Shown in pieces: positions 15,409-23,473 of a stretch of 63,839 nucleotides of DNA. The stretch spans positions 1 through 63,839 of the forward strand of contig JAPDJT010000029.1 of NCBI GenBank assembly GCA_029258955.1, written 5' to 3'. The notes under the pieces were generated by a model. That model saw only the letters and a program-made list of their open reading frames with translations. It had not been told where the DNA came from and did not search any database. The position numbers and the translations under genes are program-made. The DNA comes from Thermoplasmatota archaeon (lineage in GTDB: Archaea > Thermoplasmatota > E2 > UBA202 > JdFR-43). Position 1 is the stretch's first letter. Every line of letters starts with the position of its first letter.

Positions 15409-16854
15409 ATGGATCTGAAGCGGGAAATTGTGAATTTATTTCAAAAGGAAGGCATGCTTATTCAGCCTGATGCAGTTGAATTTTTAATTAGTAGAGGGAA
15501 TGGTATGGAATTTTGTAAAAAATTTATTAAAGAGCTTGATACAAAACCTCTTATTGTGTCTGTTGATTTTTTGAAGAGGTTTGTTAAAGAGGAAAAAGTT
15601 GAGGAGAAAATAAAACCTATTGAAAGAAAAGTTGCTCCTGTTGTAAAAATAGATGAGGATGGGTTTGAGATATTGAGAGATATAACAGGAAATAGCACTT
15701 GTGAAGGACGATTGGAAGATTTTGTATTGTTATTTAAGGATAGATTTGAAAAGTTAAGTAAAATGCTTAGGAAAAGACAAGAGATGAGAAATGCGGTTCC
15801 AATTAAAAAAGTATGGAGGAGCGATGATGAAATTGCTACCATAGGATTGGTCAAAGATGTTAGAAATGCAAAAAATGGACTCATTGTTGAAATTGAGGAT
15901 GAAGAAGATATGATTTCAGTTTATGTTTCAAGAGAAATTGATTCTGCAATTGTTAATGATGAGGTTATTGGTGTTGTAGGAAAAAGAAAAGGGGATTTGC
16001 TCATTGCGAAAAGTATTGTTAGACCTGAATTGCCTGTGGAAAAGGAAAAAAAGCTAACAAATGAGGAGAAATACATTGCCTTTATTTCTGATTTACATGT
16101 AGGGAGTAAAAGTTTTTTAGAAGATAAATGGGAAAAATTCATAAAATGGATTAATGGAAAGAGTGGGAGTGAGAGACAGAGAAAAGTTGCAGAAAAGATA
16201 GAATATTTAATTATTTGTGGAGATGACGTAGAAGGCGTCGGAATCTATCCTGGGCAGGAAAAGGATTTGGATATAGAAGATATTTATAAACAATATGAAG
16301 AGTTGGCTGACAAGTTATCCCAAATTCCTGAAAGAATTAAAATTATCTTACAGCCAGGCAATCATGATGCTGTCCGCCCTGCTTTACCACAGCCAGCTTT
16401 TGAAAAAGAGCTTAGAGAATTCTTTACCTCAAGCAATATTGAGTTCATTGGAAATCCTTGTTATATGAAAATAAATGGTATTACTATTTTAGCATATCAT
16501 GGACAATCCATACAAGATTTCGCTTCATGCGTGCCTGGGATGAATCAAAATGAGCCAACAAAAATAATGAAGGAAATGCTAAGGCGACGCCATCTCGCCC
16601 CTATTTATGGAGGGATTTCCTCTTTAGCACCTGAAAGGAAAGATTACCTAATTATTGATTATATACCAGATATATTTGTAACAGGACATGTGCATGTAAC
16701 AGCTGTAGATAGTTATAGAGGAGTATTGATGATAAATGCGTCTGCATGGCAGTCACAAACTGATTATCAAAGAATGATGAATTTTATGCCTGATCCTGGC
16801 AAGGCAGTGGTTGTAAATTTAAAGAATTTTATGCCAAGCATTGTAGCTTTTTGA
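15409..16854 (+). CDS. polB: DNA polymerase D small subunit (DP1), 3'-5' proofreading exonuclease
   Basis: 481 residues. An N-terminal helical region (~1-75) is followed by an OB-fold (~140-205) and a C-terminal calcineurin-like phosphoesterase (~218-481). The metal-site motifs are FISDLHVGS, CGDDVEGVG, PGNHD, AYHGQS and TGHVHV. The catalytic residues look intact, so proofreading should be active. DP2 (polC) is not in this window. The ATG is only 9 nt behind the SRP RNA, and no TATA element lies in the preceding GC-rich RNA, so the mRNA probably arises from an SRP RNA read-through transcript. Confidence 0.95.
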   Translation: MDLKREIVNLFQKEGMLIQPDAVEFLISRGNGMEFCKKFIKELDTKPLIVSVDFLKRFVKEEKVEEKIKPIERKVAPVVKIDEDGFEILRDITGNSTCEGRLEDFVLLFKDRFEKLSKMLRKRQEMRNAVPIKKVWRSDDEIATIGLVKDVRNAKNGLIVEIEDEEDMISVYVSREIDSAIVNDEVIGVVGKRKGDLLIAKSIVRPELPVEKEKKLTNEEKYIAFISDLHVGSKSFLEDKWEKFIKWINGKSGSERQRKVAEKIEYLIICGDDVEGVGIYPGQEKDLDIEDIYKQYEELADKLSQIPERIKIILQPGNHDAVRPALPQPAFEKELREFFTSSNIEFIGNPCYMKINGITILAYHGQSIQDFASCVPGMNQNEPTKIMKEMLRRRHLAPIYGGISSLAPERKDYLIIDYIPDIFVTGHVHVTAVDSYRGVLMINASAWQSQTDYQRMMNFMPDPGKAVVVNLKNFMPSIVAF

Positions 16855-16861
16855 AGGAGAG

Positions 16862-16909
16862 ACCCCTTTATTTCCACTGGAAAATTTATATGCTATGATG
16901 AGTTTAAAA
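16862..16909 (+). repeat. 48-bp promoter repeat, left copy (perfect inverted repeat with 21273-21320)
   Basis: The sequence runs from acccctttatttccactgg through aaatttatatgctatgatg to agtttaaaa. It matches the reverse complement of 21273-21320 at every base. It fills nearly the whole gap between the polB stop (16854) and the radical SAM start (16914) and contains the TATA box (aatttatat) at the normal distance from that start. Confidence 0.9.
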
Positions 16910-16913
16910 CAAA

Positions 16914-18524
16914 ATGATAACAATATTAGATGGCTTTGTCGATGAACCAGCTTGTTTGGGAGTTCCTCCCTTTATTTCTCCATATGCCAGATATATTGCA
17001 GGTGCAATAAAAGATGCCGGAGAAGAATATGAATATTTTACTATTGAAGATTGGAGGAAAGGAAGAAGGATAAAAGGAGATATACTCGTTATTTTAGCTG
17101 GTGCAATAGTACCTGGAAGATATTTGCGCGGAATGCCAATCTCATATAAAGAATTTGTTAGAATTTGTAAAAATTTTAAGGGAATAAAAATATTGGTTGG
17201 CGCCTCTGCAAAATTTGGGTTTGGCAGAGGAGGAGGGAAGAAATTAGTTAAAGGAGATAAATTTGTTGATTATGTTGCTTTAGGAGATGCTGATGCTTTT
17301 ATTTATGATTTTTTAAATGGTGAAATAAATCATAGAATTAGAAAAAAAGAAGAATGGAAAAGATGGAGTGTATTAGGTGTAGAAGTTGTTAAACAGCATC
17401 CAGACTATCCTATTCCTTTAATTGCTGAAATAGAAACATATAGAGGGTGCACAAGATGGTTCACAGGAGGGTGCAATTTTTGCATGGAACCTTCTTTTGG
17501 AATGCCTCAAGTAAGGGAGGAAAAAGACATTATCAAAGAAGTAAAGGAACTTAGAAAACATGGAGTTGTGAATTTTCGTTTAGGTTGTCAATCCTGTTTT
17601 TTCTCTTATAAAGCTCATAGATTAGGTAAAGATGAATTGCCCAAACCAAATGTAAATGCAATAAAAAGATTATTGGAAGGCATATATAAACTAAAACCAA
17701 ATGTACTTCATATAGACAATGTAAATCCGGCTGTAGTTGCAGAGTGGGAAGAAGAGAGTATTAAAATAGCAGAGTTAATAGTTAAATATTGCTCCCCGGG
17801 AAACACAGCAGCATTTGGCATGGAAAGTGCAGATGAAAAAGTAATTAAAGAGAATAATCTAAATGCCACGCCAGAACAGGTAATGAAAGCAATAGAAATT
17901 ATAAATGAGATTGGCGGGGAAAGAGGAAAAAATGGCATGCCTCGCTTTTTGCCAGGAATAAATATACTCATCGGCTTAAAAGGTGAGAGAGCTGAAACAT
18001 ATTCAAAGAATTTTAAATTTTTAAAAGATGTTTTAGACAGAGGGTTTTTGCTAAGGAGAATAAATATAAGACAAGTCGTCTATTTAAAAGGAGAGAAAAT
18101 AAAGATTGATAAAGAAAAATTTAAGAAATTTAAAAGAAAAGTAAATGAAGGAATAAATAAACCAATGCTAAGAAAAATTCTACCTAAAGGAACTATTTTA
18201 AAAGATGTTTATTTAGAAATAAATATTGGAAATAACACTTTTGGCAGACAAATAGGAAGCTATCCAATCTTAGTTTGTATTCCATATAAATTAGACATAA
18301 ATAAGTTTGTAAATGTAAAAATTATTGATCATTCTTATAGAAGTGTAACTGCTATTGAATATCCTCTCAAAATAAATAATGCACCATTTTCAGCAATAAA
18401 AAATATACCAGGGATAGGAGAAAAATTAGCAGTTAAAATTATTAGAAATAGACCAATAAATAATGTTGAAGAATTAATAAATCTAATAGGAAAAGATATA
18501 TCCGAATTTATATCATTCAATTAA
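16914..18524 (+). CDS. Radical SAM protein with C-terminal helix-hairpin-helix (COG1031-like)
   Basis: 536 residues. The iron-sulfur motif is CTRWFTGGCNFC (CX7CX2C), the spacing I associate with the archaeal COG1031 family instead of the canonical CX3CX2C. It is followed by MEPSFGMPQVR and FRLGCQSCFFSY. The C-terminus holds a helix-hairpin-helix (NIPGIGEKLAVKIIRNRP), implying nucleic-acid contact. The substrate is unknown; RNA or tRNA modification is a plausible guess. Transcription is from the TATA box inside the 48-bp repeat. The 3' end overlaps the convergent traB-like gene by 12 nt. Confidence 0.85.
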   Translation: MITILDGFVDEPACLGVPPFISPYARYIAGAIKDAGEEYEYFTIEDWRKGRRIKGDILVILAGAIVPGRYLRGMPISYKEFVRICKNFKGIKILVGASAKFGFGRGGGKKLVKGDKFVDYVALGDADAFIYDFLNGEINHRIRKKEEWKRWSVLGVEVVKQHPDYPIPLIAEIETYRGCTRWFTGGCNFCMEPSFGMPQVREEKDIIKEVKELRKHGVVNFRLGCQSCFFSYKAHRLGKDELPKPNVNAIKRLLEGIYKLKPNVLHIDNVNPAVVAEWEEESIKIAELIVKYCSPGNTAAFGMESADEKVIKENNLNATPEQVMKAIEIINEIGGERGKNGMPRFLPGINILIGLKGERAETYSKNFKFLKDVLDRGFLLRRINIRQVVYLKGEKIKIDKEKFKKFKRKVNEGINKPMLRKILPKGTILKDVYLEINIGNNTFGRQIGSYPILVCIPYKLDINKFVNVKIIDHSYRSVTAIEYPLKINNAPFSAIKNIPGIGEKLAVKIIRNRPINNVEELINLIGKDISEFISFN

Positions 18525-19169
18525 TTGGCTTAAATGTATTATTTTAAGTTCAATATCTTCATCTTCCAATAGTTTTTCCATTCCTTTAATGTGTCCTTCT
18601 CCTACAATAGCTAATATTTTTTTATAAATAGGAAGATATGAAAGGAGATTATTTACCATATACTTATTTCTTTTATCAATCAATATCTCTACAAATTCTG
18701 GGAATATCTTTCTCATCCTCTCCTCAAATTTCTCTGGTTCCTCCTCAAATTTTTTTACCTCTTTTTCAATCCTCTCTTTACTCATAAACATTGTTAATAT
18801 TGCAGAAATAAATATACTCAGCTTTCTCCTTATAGATATTTTTCTCCATAATTCCTGCACTACAAAATAAGCATTCATATCAATGTATAAGATAGGGATG
18901 TTGTTTTCCTTAGCTATTTTTAGAGCAGAAAGCATCTCATTTCCAGCCACCACACCATATTTTGAAGCCACTATTTGTTGTACTTTTGAAAGTAAAGAAT
19001 ATACAAAATTCCCTTTGGCAAATCCTTTTCTCTTTTCCAAAGCCATGGCTCTTTCTTCATCTAACTCTAAAGCAATAGCATTTGGCTTCTCTTCTTCTAT
19101 AATTTCTCTTATTTTGTCTTCCAACCTGAAAACATGTCCTACTCCCACTAAAATTAATTTATAAGCCAT
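18513..19169 (-). CDS. TraB/PrgY family protein (TIKI-like metalloprotease fold)
   Basis: 218 residues with the family landmarks: an N-terminal VGVGHVFR, ALELDEERA, a central region with one possible membrane-associated segment (LSIFISAILTMFMS), and a C-terminal VGEGHIKGME. The conserved GxxH-type histidines and acidic residues fit a metal-dependent peptidase or hydrolase, though archaeal members are uncharacterised. It overlaps the hypB stop by 16 nt and is the last gene of the hflX-DUF357-hypB operon. Confidence 0.82.
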   Translation of the reverse strand: MAYKLILVGVGHVFRLEDKIREIIEEEKPNAIALELDEERAMALEKRKGFAKGNFVYSLLSKVQQIVASKYGVVAGNEMLSALKIAKENNIPILYIDMNAYFVVQELWRKISIRRKLSIFISAILTMFMSKERIEKEVKKFEEEPEKFEERMRKIFPEFVEILIDKRNKYMVNNLLSYLPIYKKILAIVGEGHIKGMEKLLEDEDIELKIIHLSQLIE

Positions 19170-19798
19170 TCTGCTAATTCTCTAATTCCTTTCCCACTTT
19201 TTGCATCTGTTAAGAATACCTTCTTCGGTGCGATTCGTTCAATATCTTTCAAAATTGTATCTATGTTTACATCCATATAAGGCGCTAAATCTATTTTATT
19301 TATTACAATAAAATCTGATATTTGAAAAATTAAAGGATGCTTTCTTACCATATCATCTCCCTCAGTTATTGAAATAACAACCCCTCTTTTATGACTTCCT
19401 AACTCAAAATCTGCTGGGCAAACTAAATTACCAATATTTTCTATAAATAATAAGTCTATCTCATCCAGTTTCAAATTCTCTATTGCATGTTCAATTAAAT
19501 GAGCATCTAAATGACACTCCTTTCCTGTATTTATATTAACTACTTGAACTCCATATTTCTTTATTCTTTTATAGTCATCATCACCGGTTACGTCACCAAC
19601 TATCACACCAATCTTTTTTTCATTTTTAAGCAATTCTATCAATCTTTCAATTATTAGAGTCTTTCCCGAGCCAATAGAACCCATAAAATCTATAGCTTTC
19701 ACTCCTTTTTCATCTAATAACTCTCTAATCTTATTTGCAATCTCCTTGTTTATTTTATAAATGTCCTTGCCAACTTGTAAATCAATTTTATGCATCAT
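19154..19798 (-). CDS. hypB: Hydrogenase nickel-incorporation GTPase HypB
   Basis: About 214 residues. SIMIBI-class GTPase with P-loop GSIGSGKT, GDVTGDDD and NKIDL. The interface metal site is present (ECHLDA and a cysteine in NIGNLVCPADF). No N-terminal His-rich nickel store is seen. The frame is open to 19810 through a TTG, but the ATG at 19798 (MMHKIDLQ) fits homology and a TATA-like tttaagc ~23 nt upstream. It is separated from hypCAD by ~6.6 kb and lies in a different operon. Confidence 0.93.
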   Translation of the reverse strand: MMHKIDLQVGKDIYKINKEIANKIRELLDEKGVKAIDFMGSIGSGKTLIIERLIELLKNEKKIGVIVGDVTGDDDYKRIKKYGVQVVNINTGKECHLDAHLIEHAIENLKLDEIDLLFIENIGNLVCPADFELGSHKRGVVISITEGDDMVRKHPLIFQISDFIVINKIDLAPYMDVNIDTILKDIERIAPKKVFLTDAKSGKGIRELAEWLIN

Positions 19799-19817
19799 TT
19801 GCAAAAACAAATAGTGC

Positions 19818-20036
19818 TTAAAAGTTTTCCTTATCTATTTTCATTCTAACAGCATCTATTAGTCCATGAGCATAATTAATGCAGCCAAATGCGGTGAAAT
19901 AATCTTTCTTAGCAAAATAATATTTTGCATCTTCATAATATCTTTTTGCCATATCTATTATTTTTTTATCTTTTACTTCTTTAATGTTTTCCTCAAATTT
20001 CTGTAAATCTTTTTTAATTCTTTCTTCAATCTCCAT
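19818..20036 (-). CDS. DUF357 family protein
   Basis: A 72-residue, mostly helical protein (MEIEERIKKDLQKFEENIKE...). The archaeal DUF357 pattern is visible: AKRYYEDAKYYFAKKDYFTA followed by CINYAHGLIDA. The likely fold is a small helical hairpin. Function unknown. Its start overlaps the hflX stop by 11 nt, so translation is probably coupled. Confidence 0.8.
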   Translation of the reverse strand: MEIEERIKKDLQKFEENIKEVKDKKIIDMAKRYYEDAKYYFAKKDYFTAFGCINYAHGLIDAVRMKIDKENF

Positions 20037-21270
20037 ATATTTTCACCTCTCCTCCTAATTTCCTACATTTTCCAATTATTCTATCTCTTACTCTCTCACT
20101 ACACTTTAATCTTATTTTTACTACTCCATTGAAATGGTAATGAGAAATTTCAGCATTTTCATGAAGCCATGAAATAAAAGAATCTTCATAATTTGGCAAA
20201 GTAATTTCTAAGCTTGCAGGCTTTGGCAGATTATTATAAATCTCCTCCAGCAACAAATCAATATTTTTGCCTGTTTTTGCTGATATTGGAATGCATTTTC
20301 TTTCCAAAAAATCCTCCATTATTTTTAATTTCTTCTTTAATTCTTCCTCTGCCACCAAATCTATTTTATTTAATGCAACAATAATACGAGAATTTTCTTT
20401 TAAACTCTTTATTTCTTTAATAGATGTTAGTGCTTTCTCTTTCATTTCTTCTATACTATCACTTGCATCAATTAATACAATAACTAAATCTGCTAATGCA
20501 ATCTCTTCCAGAGTAGAATGAAAAGCATCTATGAGCCAGTGAGGCAAGTCCTTTATAAATCCAACCGTATCTGTGAATAAAAGAGGAACGACTCCTTTCT
20601 TCTTATATCTGCTTACTTTTGGGGAGAGAGTTGAGAAGACCCTTTCTTCTACCACTACCTTCTCTCCTGTTAAATAATTTAATAAGCAACTTTTTCCAGC
20701 ATTTGTATATCCTGCAATTGAAACAATATAAAATCCTCTTTCTTTCCTTTCTGCTCTTTTAATATCTCTTTCTTTAGCAATTTTCTTTAATTCTTCTTTT
20801 ATTTTTCTCATCTGCCTCTTTATCATTTCATAATAATCTGCAACCACATATTCTCCTCCTCCAAGGAAACCTGCCTTTTCACCTTTCTTAACTTTGTGAA
20901 ATAACTCCCTTACAAAAGGTTTCTCATATCTTAGTTTTGCCAATTTAACTTGAAGTTTCGCCTCCTTTTTCTTAGCCCTATCTGCAAAAATCTCTAGTAT
21001 AATTCTGATTCTATCATAAACAGGGGTGCTAAGCAATTTTTCTAAGTTGTACCATTGAGAGGGGCGAAGAGAATCATTTACTATGATGACATCTACAACA
21101 TTTTCTTCAATAAAATTTTTAACCTCTTCTATCTTTCCTTTTCCAAGATAGTAAGGTGTGGTTTTATCCCTTTTCTGCACAAACTCTCTTACAATTTTAT
21201 ATCCTAAGGATTCTGCCAATTGCTTGATTTCTTTTGTATCTTCTTTTGCTGATAATATTATCCCTTTCAC
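20026..21270 (-). CDS. hflX: Ribosome-associated GTPase HflX
   Basis: 414 residues. The N-terminal HflX domain (DVIIVNDSLRPSQWYNLE, YYLGKGK) and coiled-coil linker precede a G domain: GYTNAGKSCLLN (G1), TDTVGFI (G3), NKID (G4) and SAKTGKN (G5). HflX splits stalled ribosomes and binds the 50S subunit. The start is GTG at 21270, 2 nt after the 48-bp promoter repeat and ~23 nt from its TATA box. It is the first gene of a four-gene minus-strand operon. Confidence 0.92.
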   Translation of the reverse strand: MKGIILSAKEDTKEIKQLAESLGYKIVREFVQKRDKTTPYYLGKGKIEEVKNFIEENVVDVIIVNDSLRPSQWYNLEKLLSTPVYDRIRIILEIFADRAKKKEAKLQVKLAKLRYEKPFVRELFHKVKKGEKAGFLGGGEYVVADYYEMIKRQMRKIKEELKKIAKERDIKRAERKERGFYIVSIAGYTNAGKSCLLNYLTGEKVVVEERVFSTLSPKVSRYKKKGVVPLLFTDTVGFIKDLPHWLIDAFHSTLEEIALADLVIVLIDASDSIEEMKEKALTSIKEIKSLKENSRIIVALNKIDLVAEEELKKKLKIMEDFLERKCIPISAKTGKNIDLLLEEIYNNLPKPASLEITLPNYEDSFISWLHENAEISHYHFNGVVKIRLKCSERVRDRIIGKCRKLGGEVKIYGD

Positions 21271-21272
21271 AA

Positions 21273-21320
21273 TTTTAAACTCATCATAGCATATAAATTT
21301 TCCAGTGGAAATAAAGGGGT
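21273..21320 (-). repeat. 48-bp promoter repeat, right copy (inverted relative to 16862-16909)
   Basis: The reverse complement is identical over 48 bp to 16862-16909. It occupies nearly the entire gap between the nob1 stop (21325) and the hflX GTG (21270) and supplies the hflX TATA box. Both copies point into the ~4.4-kb segment they enclose. Confidence 0.9.
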
Positions 21321-21324
21321 GTGT

Positions 21325-21792
21325 CTATCTTTTTCTCACTCTTTTTAAATCTCCTCCACAGACAGGACATTCTTTATGATATTCTTTATAATATTTTCCA
21401 CAAGATTTACATCTATAAATCCATTTCCACTTTTCTTTTATCCCTTCTTCAACTATGCCCATATATTTTATTCCCAGTTCCTTAGCAACATTTTGCATTG
21501 AATAATCATCAGTTAATAAAATACCTTTCAGATGATATGCTAACGCCAATATATCAATATCAACATCCGATAAATTATGGTAGTCACCTGTCTTTTTTGA
21601 AGCTTCCACTACCTTTTTAACATCCACCAGAGGAGGAGAAATTAATTCAAGCCCTATGCTCTTCATATATTCAAACAATCTCCATGAATGTCCTTTTGGT
21701 TTTATTTCTTTCAAAATCTTTGGAGATGTAACTATTTTACCACCAAAAAACTTTCCAGATAAGATAGCTGATGTATCTAATACATAAATCAT
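21325..21792 (-). CDS. nob1: rRNA maturation endonuclease Nob1 (PIN domain plus zinc ribbon)
   Basis: 155 residues. The PIN nuclease domain has acidic residues in VLDTSAIL, DIDILALA and LLTDDYS. A C-terminal zinc ribbon follows (CKSCGKYY ... CPVCGGDL). Archaeal Nob1 cleaves the 3' end of 16S rRNA. The ATG is 7 nt behind the 3' end of tRNA-Cys on the same strand, and no TATA box fits within the tRNA, so it is probably expressed from the tRNA transcript. Confidence 0.9.
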   Translation of the reverse strand: MIYVLDTSAILSGKFFGGKIVTSPKILKEIKPKGHSWRLFEYMKSIGLELISPPLVDVKKVVEASKKTGDYHNLSDVDIDILALAYHLKGILLTDDYSMQNVAKELGIKYMGIVEEGIKEKWKWIYRCKSCGKYYKEYHKECPVCGGDLKRVRKR

Positions 21793-21799
21793 TTTAAAG

Positions 21800-21870
21800 A
21801 GGGCGGGGCGGGATTTGAACCCGCGTATGCGGATCTGCAGTCCGCCACCCGACCTCTAGGTGACCCGCCC
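21800..21870 (-). tRNA. tRNA-Cys (GCA)
   Basis: 71 nt on the minus strand. Acceptor gggcggg pairs with cccgccc, with discriminator U. The anticodon arm is gcgga-ctgcaga-tccgc with anticodon GCA. The T arm is gcggg-ttcaaat-cccgc. CCA is not encoded and no intron is seen. A TATA-like aaaaatt lies ~26-30 nt upstream (about 21892-21900). Confidence 0.95.
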
Positions 21871-22010
21871 TTAATTCTAAAGGCAACATAATTTTTAACT
21901 TTTTTTGCCTTAGGTTTTTAGAATGTTGTTATAAATCCTGCAATAATTTGAACAATAAAGACAAAGCATATTTTACCAACACATTTTTTAATTCAATACT
22001 TTATAAGGTT

Positions 22011-23312
22011 GTGAAAAGATTTTGCCTAATTATTTCAATAATTCTGATGATGCCATATAGTTATGCTATAGATAAAGAAAAAGGATGGAATATGAGAAAT
22101 GATGGATGGCATGATTGCATTAGAGAGTGGTGGAATGTTGATGCTTTTGTAAGAGGAGAAAAAAATTACAGTATTACAGCATCTTTTGAGTATGAAAAAG
22201 AGACGCCTGCTGCAAATTTATTCTTTACTCTTTTTGATTGGGATGAAAATAAAACATATGATTTGGGCTCATATGAAGATGATGTCTCTACTATTAAATG
22301 CAACAGTAAATATGAGGTAAATATTTCATACAAAAGTTCATGGATGAAAGGAAGGTATCCAAAATATTTGGTTCACTTAGAGAATAAAGGTGTTATTGTT
22401 GAGTTGGAGCTAAAAGCGGAATCAAAACCAAAATTTGTTTTAGAAGATGAAGGGGGCATTTTGCCAATGGGATTTGGATATTACAAATATTCATTCATTC
22501 CAAAATGCAGAGTAAAAGGATGGATAAAAATTAATAGAACTTTTGAAAAAGTAGAAGGAACAGGATATTTTGAACATGTATGGGGAAATTGGAGCTATAA
22601 CAAGCCATTAAAAGGAAAAACAATCTCGCATTATCTCTGCCTATTCGATTGGTGGATTAAAAACAAAAATATAAGTATAAATTCCATAACTTTAGCATCC
22701 AATAATCCATTTGGATATGATTGGTGCTGGGCATCTTTTGACAATGGATGGTCTCTTTTCTATGGAGCAATTCCTTTTTGGTTAGAAGAAATAAAATTTG
22801 GAATTGTTTATTTATATGATGGAAAAGAAATTGTAGAGCTTGGAAAAATACACTATGAATATTTGGATGGTGTTTTTTGTGAGGGAACATACATTCCAAC
22901 AAAAATAAAATTGGTTGCAGAAGGAAATGGAAAACTTGTTTTGATAATGAAAATGAATAAAAATCCCCATTTATACAAAGATTATTTGGATTCCTTTTAT
23001 TGGGATAAACTCATTTTATATGAATGTCCAGGAGAAATAGAAGGTTATTTTATTAATGATAAAAAAATAGATTTAGAAGGACATTGTGAAATTGAAATAG
23101 AGAGGCAAATAAGCATTTTTGAATATTTGCTATTTAAATTGAATCCGTTACAAAATGGATTGCAAATCATTTTTATATCTTACTTACTAAACACCGTTTT
23201 AACCATAGAATTCTATTTAAAGCCATTCTTTATAGATGTTGATATCCAAAAAATAAGGGATACGAATGAAAATGATTGGTATTCAATGCCATGCAATTTT
23301 TTCGTGCAATAA
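22011..23312 (+). CDS. Secreted lipocalin-like (CrtC/AttH-related) protein
   Basis: About 433 residues from a GTG at 22011; the frame also extends to 21948. The chosen start gives a clean signal peptide (VKRFCLIISIILMMPYSYA) and lies ~25 nt from a TATA-like tttttaatt. The body shows the pattern of the hydroxyneurosporene synthase/AttH lipocalin-like family (EGTGYFEHVWGNW, CWASFDNGWSLFYGA). A hydrophobic segment near the end may anchor it. The last ~17 codons lie inside a copy of the palindromic repeat (23264-23340), suggesting the original C-terminus was altered. Family assignment is from motif memory. Confidence 0.55.
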   Translation: MKRFCLIISIILMMPYSYAIDKEKGWNMRNDGWHDCIREWWNVDAFVRGEKNYSITASFEYEKETPAANLFFTLFDWDENKTYDLGSYEDDVSTIKCNSKYEVNISYKSSWMKGRYPKYLVHLENKGVIVELELKAESKPKFVLEDEGGILPMGFGYYKYSFIPKCRVKGWIKINRTFEKVEGTGYFEHVWGNWSYNKPLKGKTISHYLCLFDWWIKNKNISINSITLASNNPFGYDWCWASFDNGWSLFYGAIPFWLEEIKFGIVYLYDGKEIVELGKIHYEYLDGVFCEGTYIPTKIKLVAEGNGKLVLIMKMNKNPHLYKDYLDSFYWDKLILYECPGEIEGYFINDKKIDLEGHCEIEIERQISIFEYLLFKLNPLQNGLQIIFISYLLNTVLTIEFYLKPFFIDVDIQKIRDTNENDWYSMPCNFFVQ

Positions 23313-23340
23313 TGCCAGTGACAACTAATTCTTCCATTTA
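23264..23340 (+). repeat. Palindromic repeat, copy 4 (overlaps the end of the lipocalin-like gene)
   Basis: It contains tgaaaatgattggtattcaa, then ccatgcaat, then gtgcaataatgccag, and the family tail gacaactaattcttccattt. This tail resembles those at 10680-10715 and 37370-37392. The copy is degenerate in the core. Confidence 0.4.
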
Positions 23341-23398
23341 ATCAGCGAATTTCATTAGACCTGAAAATTTAATATATTTCCAATTCATACAATTTTGA

Positions 23399-23473
23399 GG
23401 GCCCGTAGCTTAGCCAGGTTGGAGCGCTCGGCTGATAACCGAGAGGTCCGGAGTTCAAATCTCCGCGGGCCCA
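23399..23473 (+). tRNA. tRNA-Ile (GAU)
   Basis: 75 nt. Acceptor gggcccg pairs with cgggccc, with discriminator A. The anticodon arm is ctcgg-ctgataa-ccgag with anticodon GAT. The T arm is cggag-ttcaaat-ctccg. CCA is not encoded and no intron is seen. A TATA-like aatatattt lies ~26 nt upstream. Confidence 0.96.

Noticed and set aside
16914-18524. Non-standard CX7CX2C cluster motif as a novelty
   Set aside because: To my knowledge this spacing is characteristic of the COG1031 family and not an anomaly of this gene.
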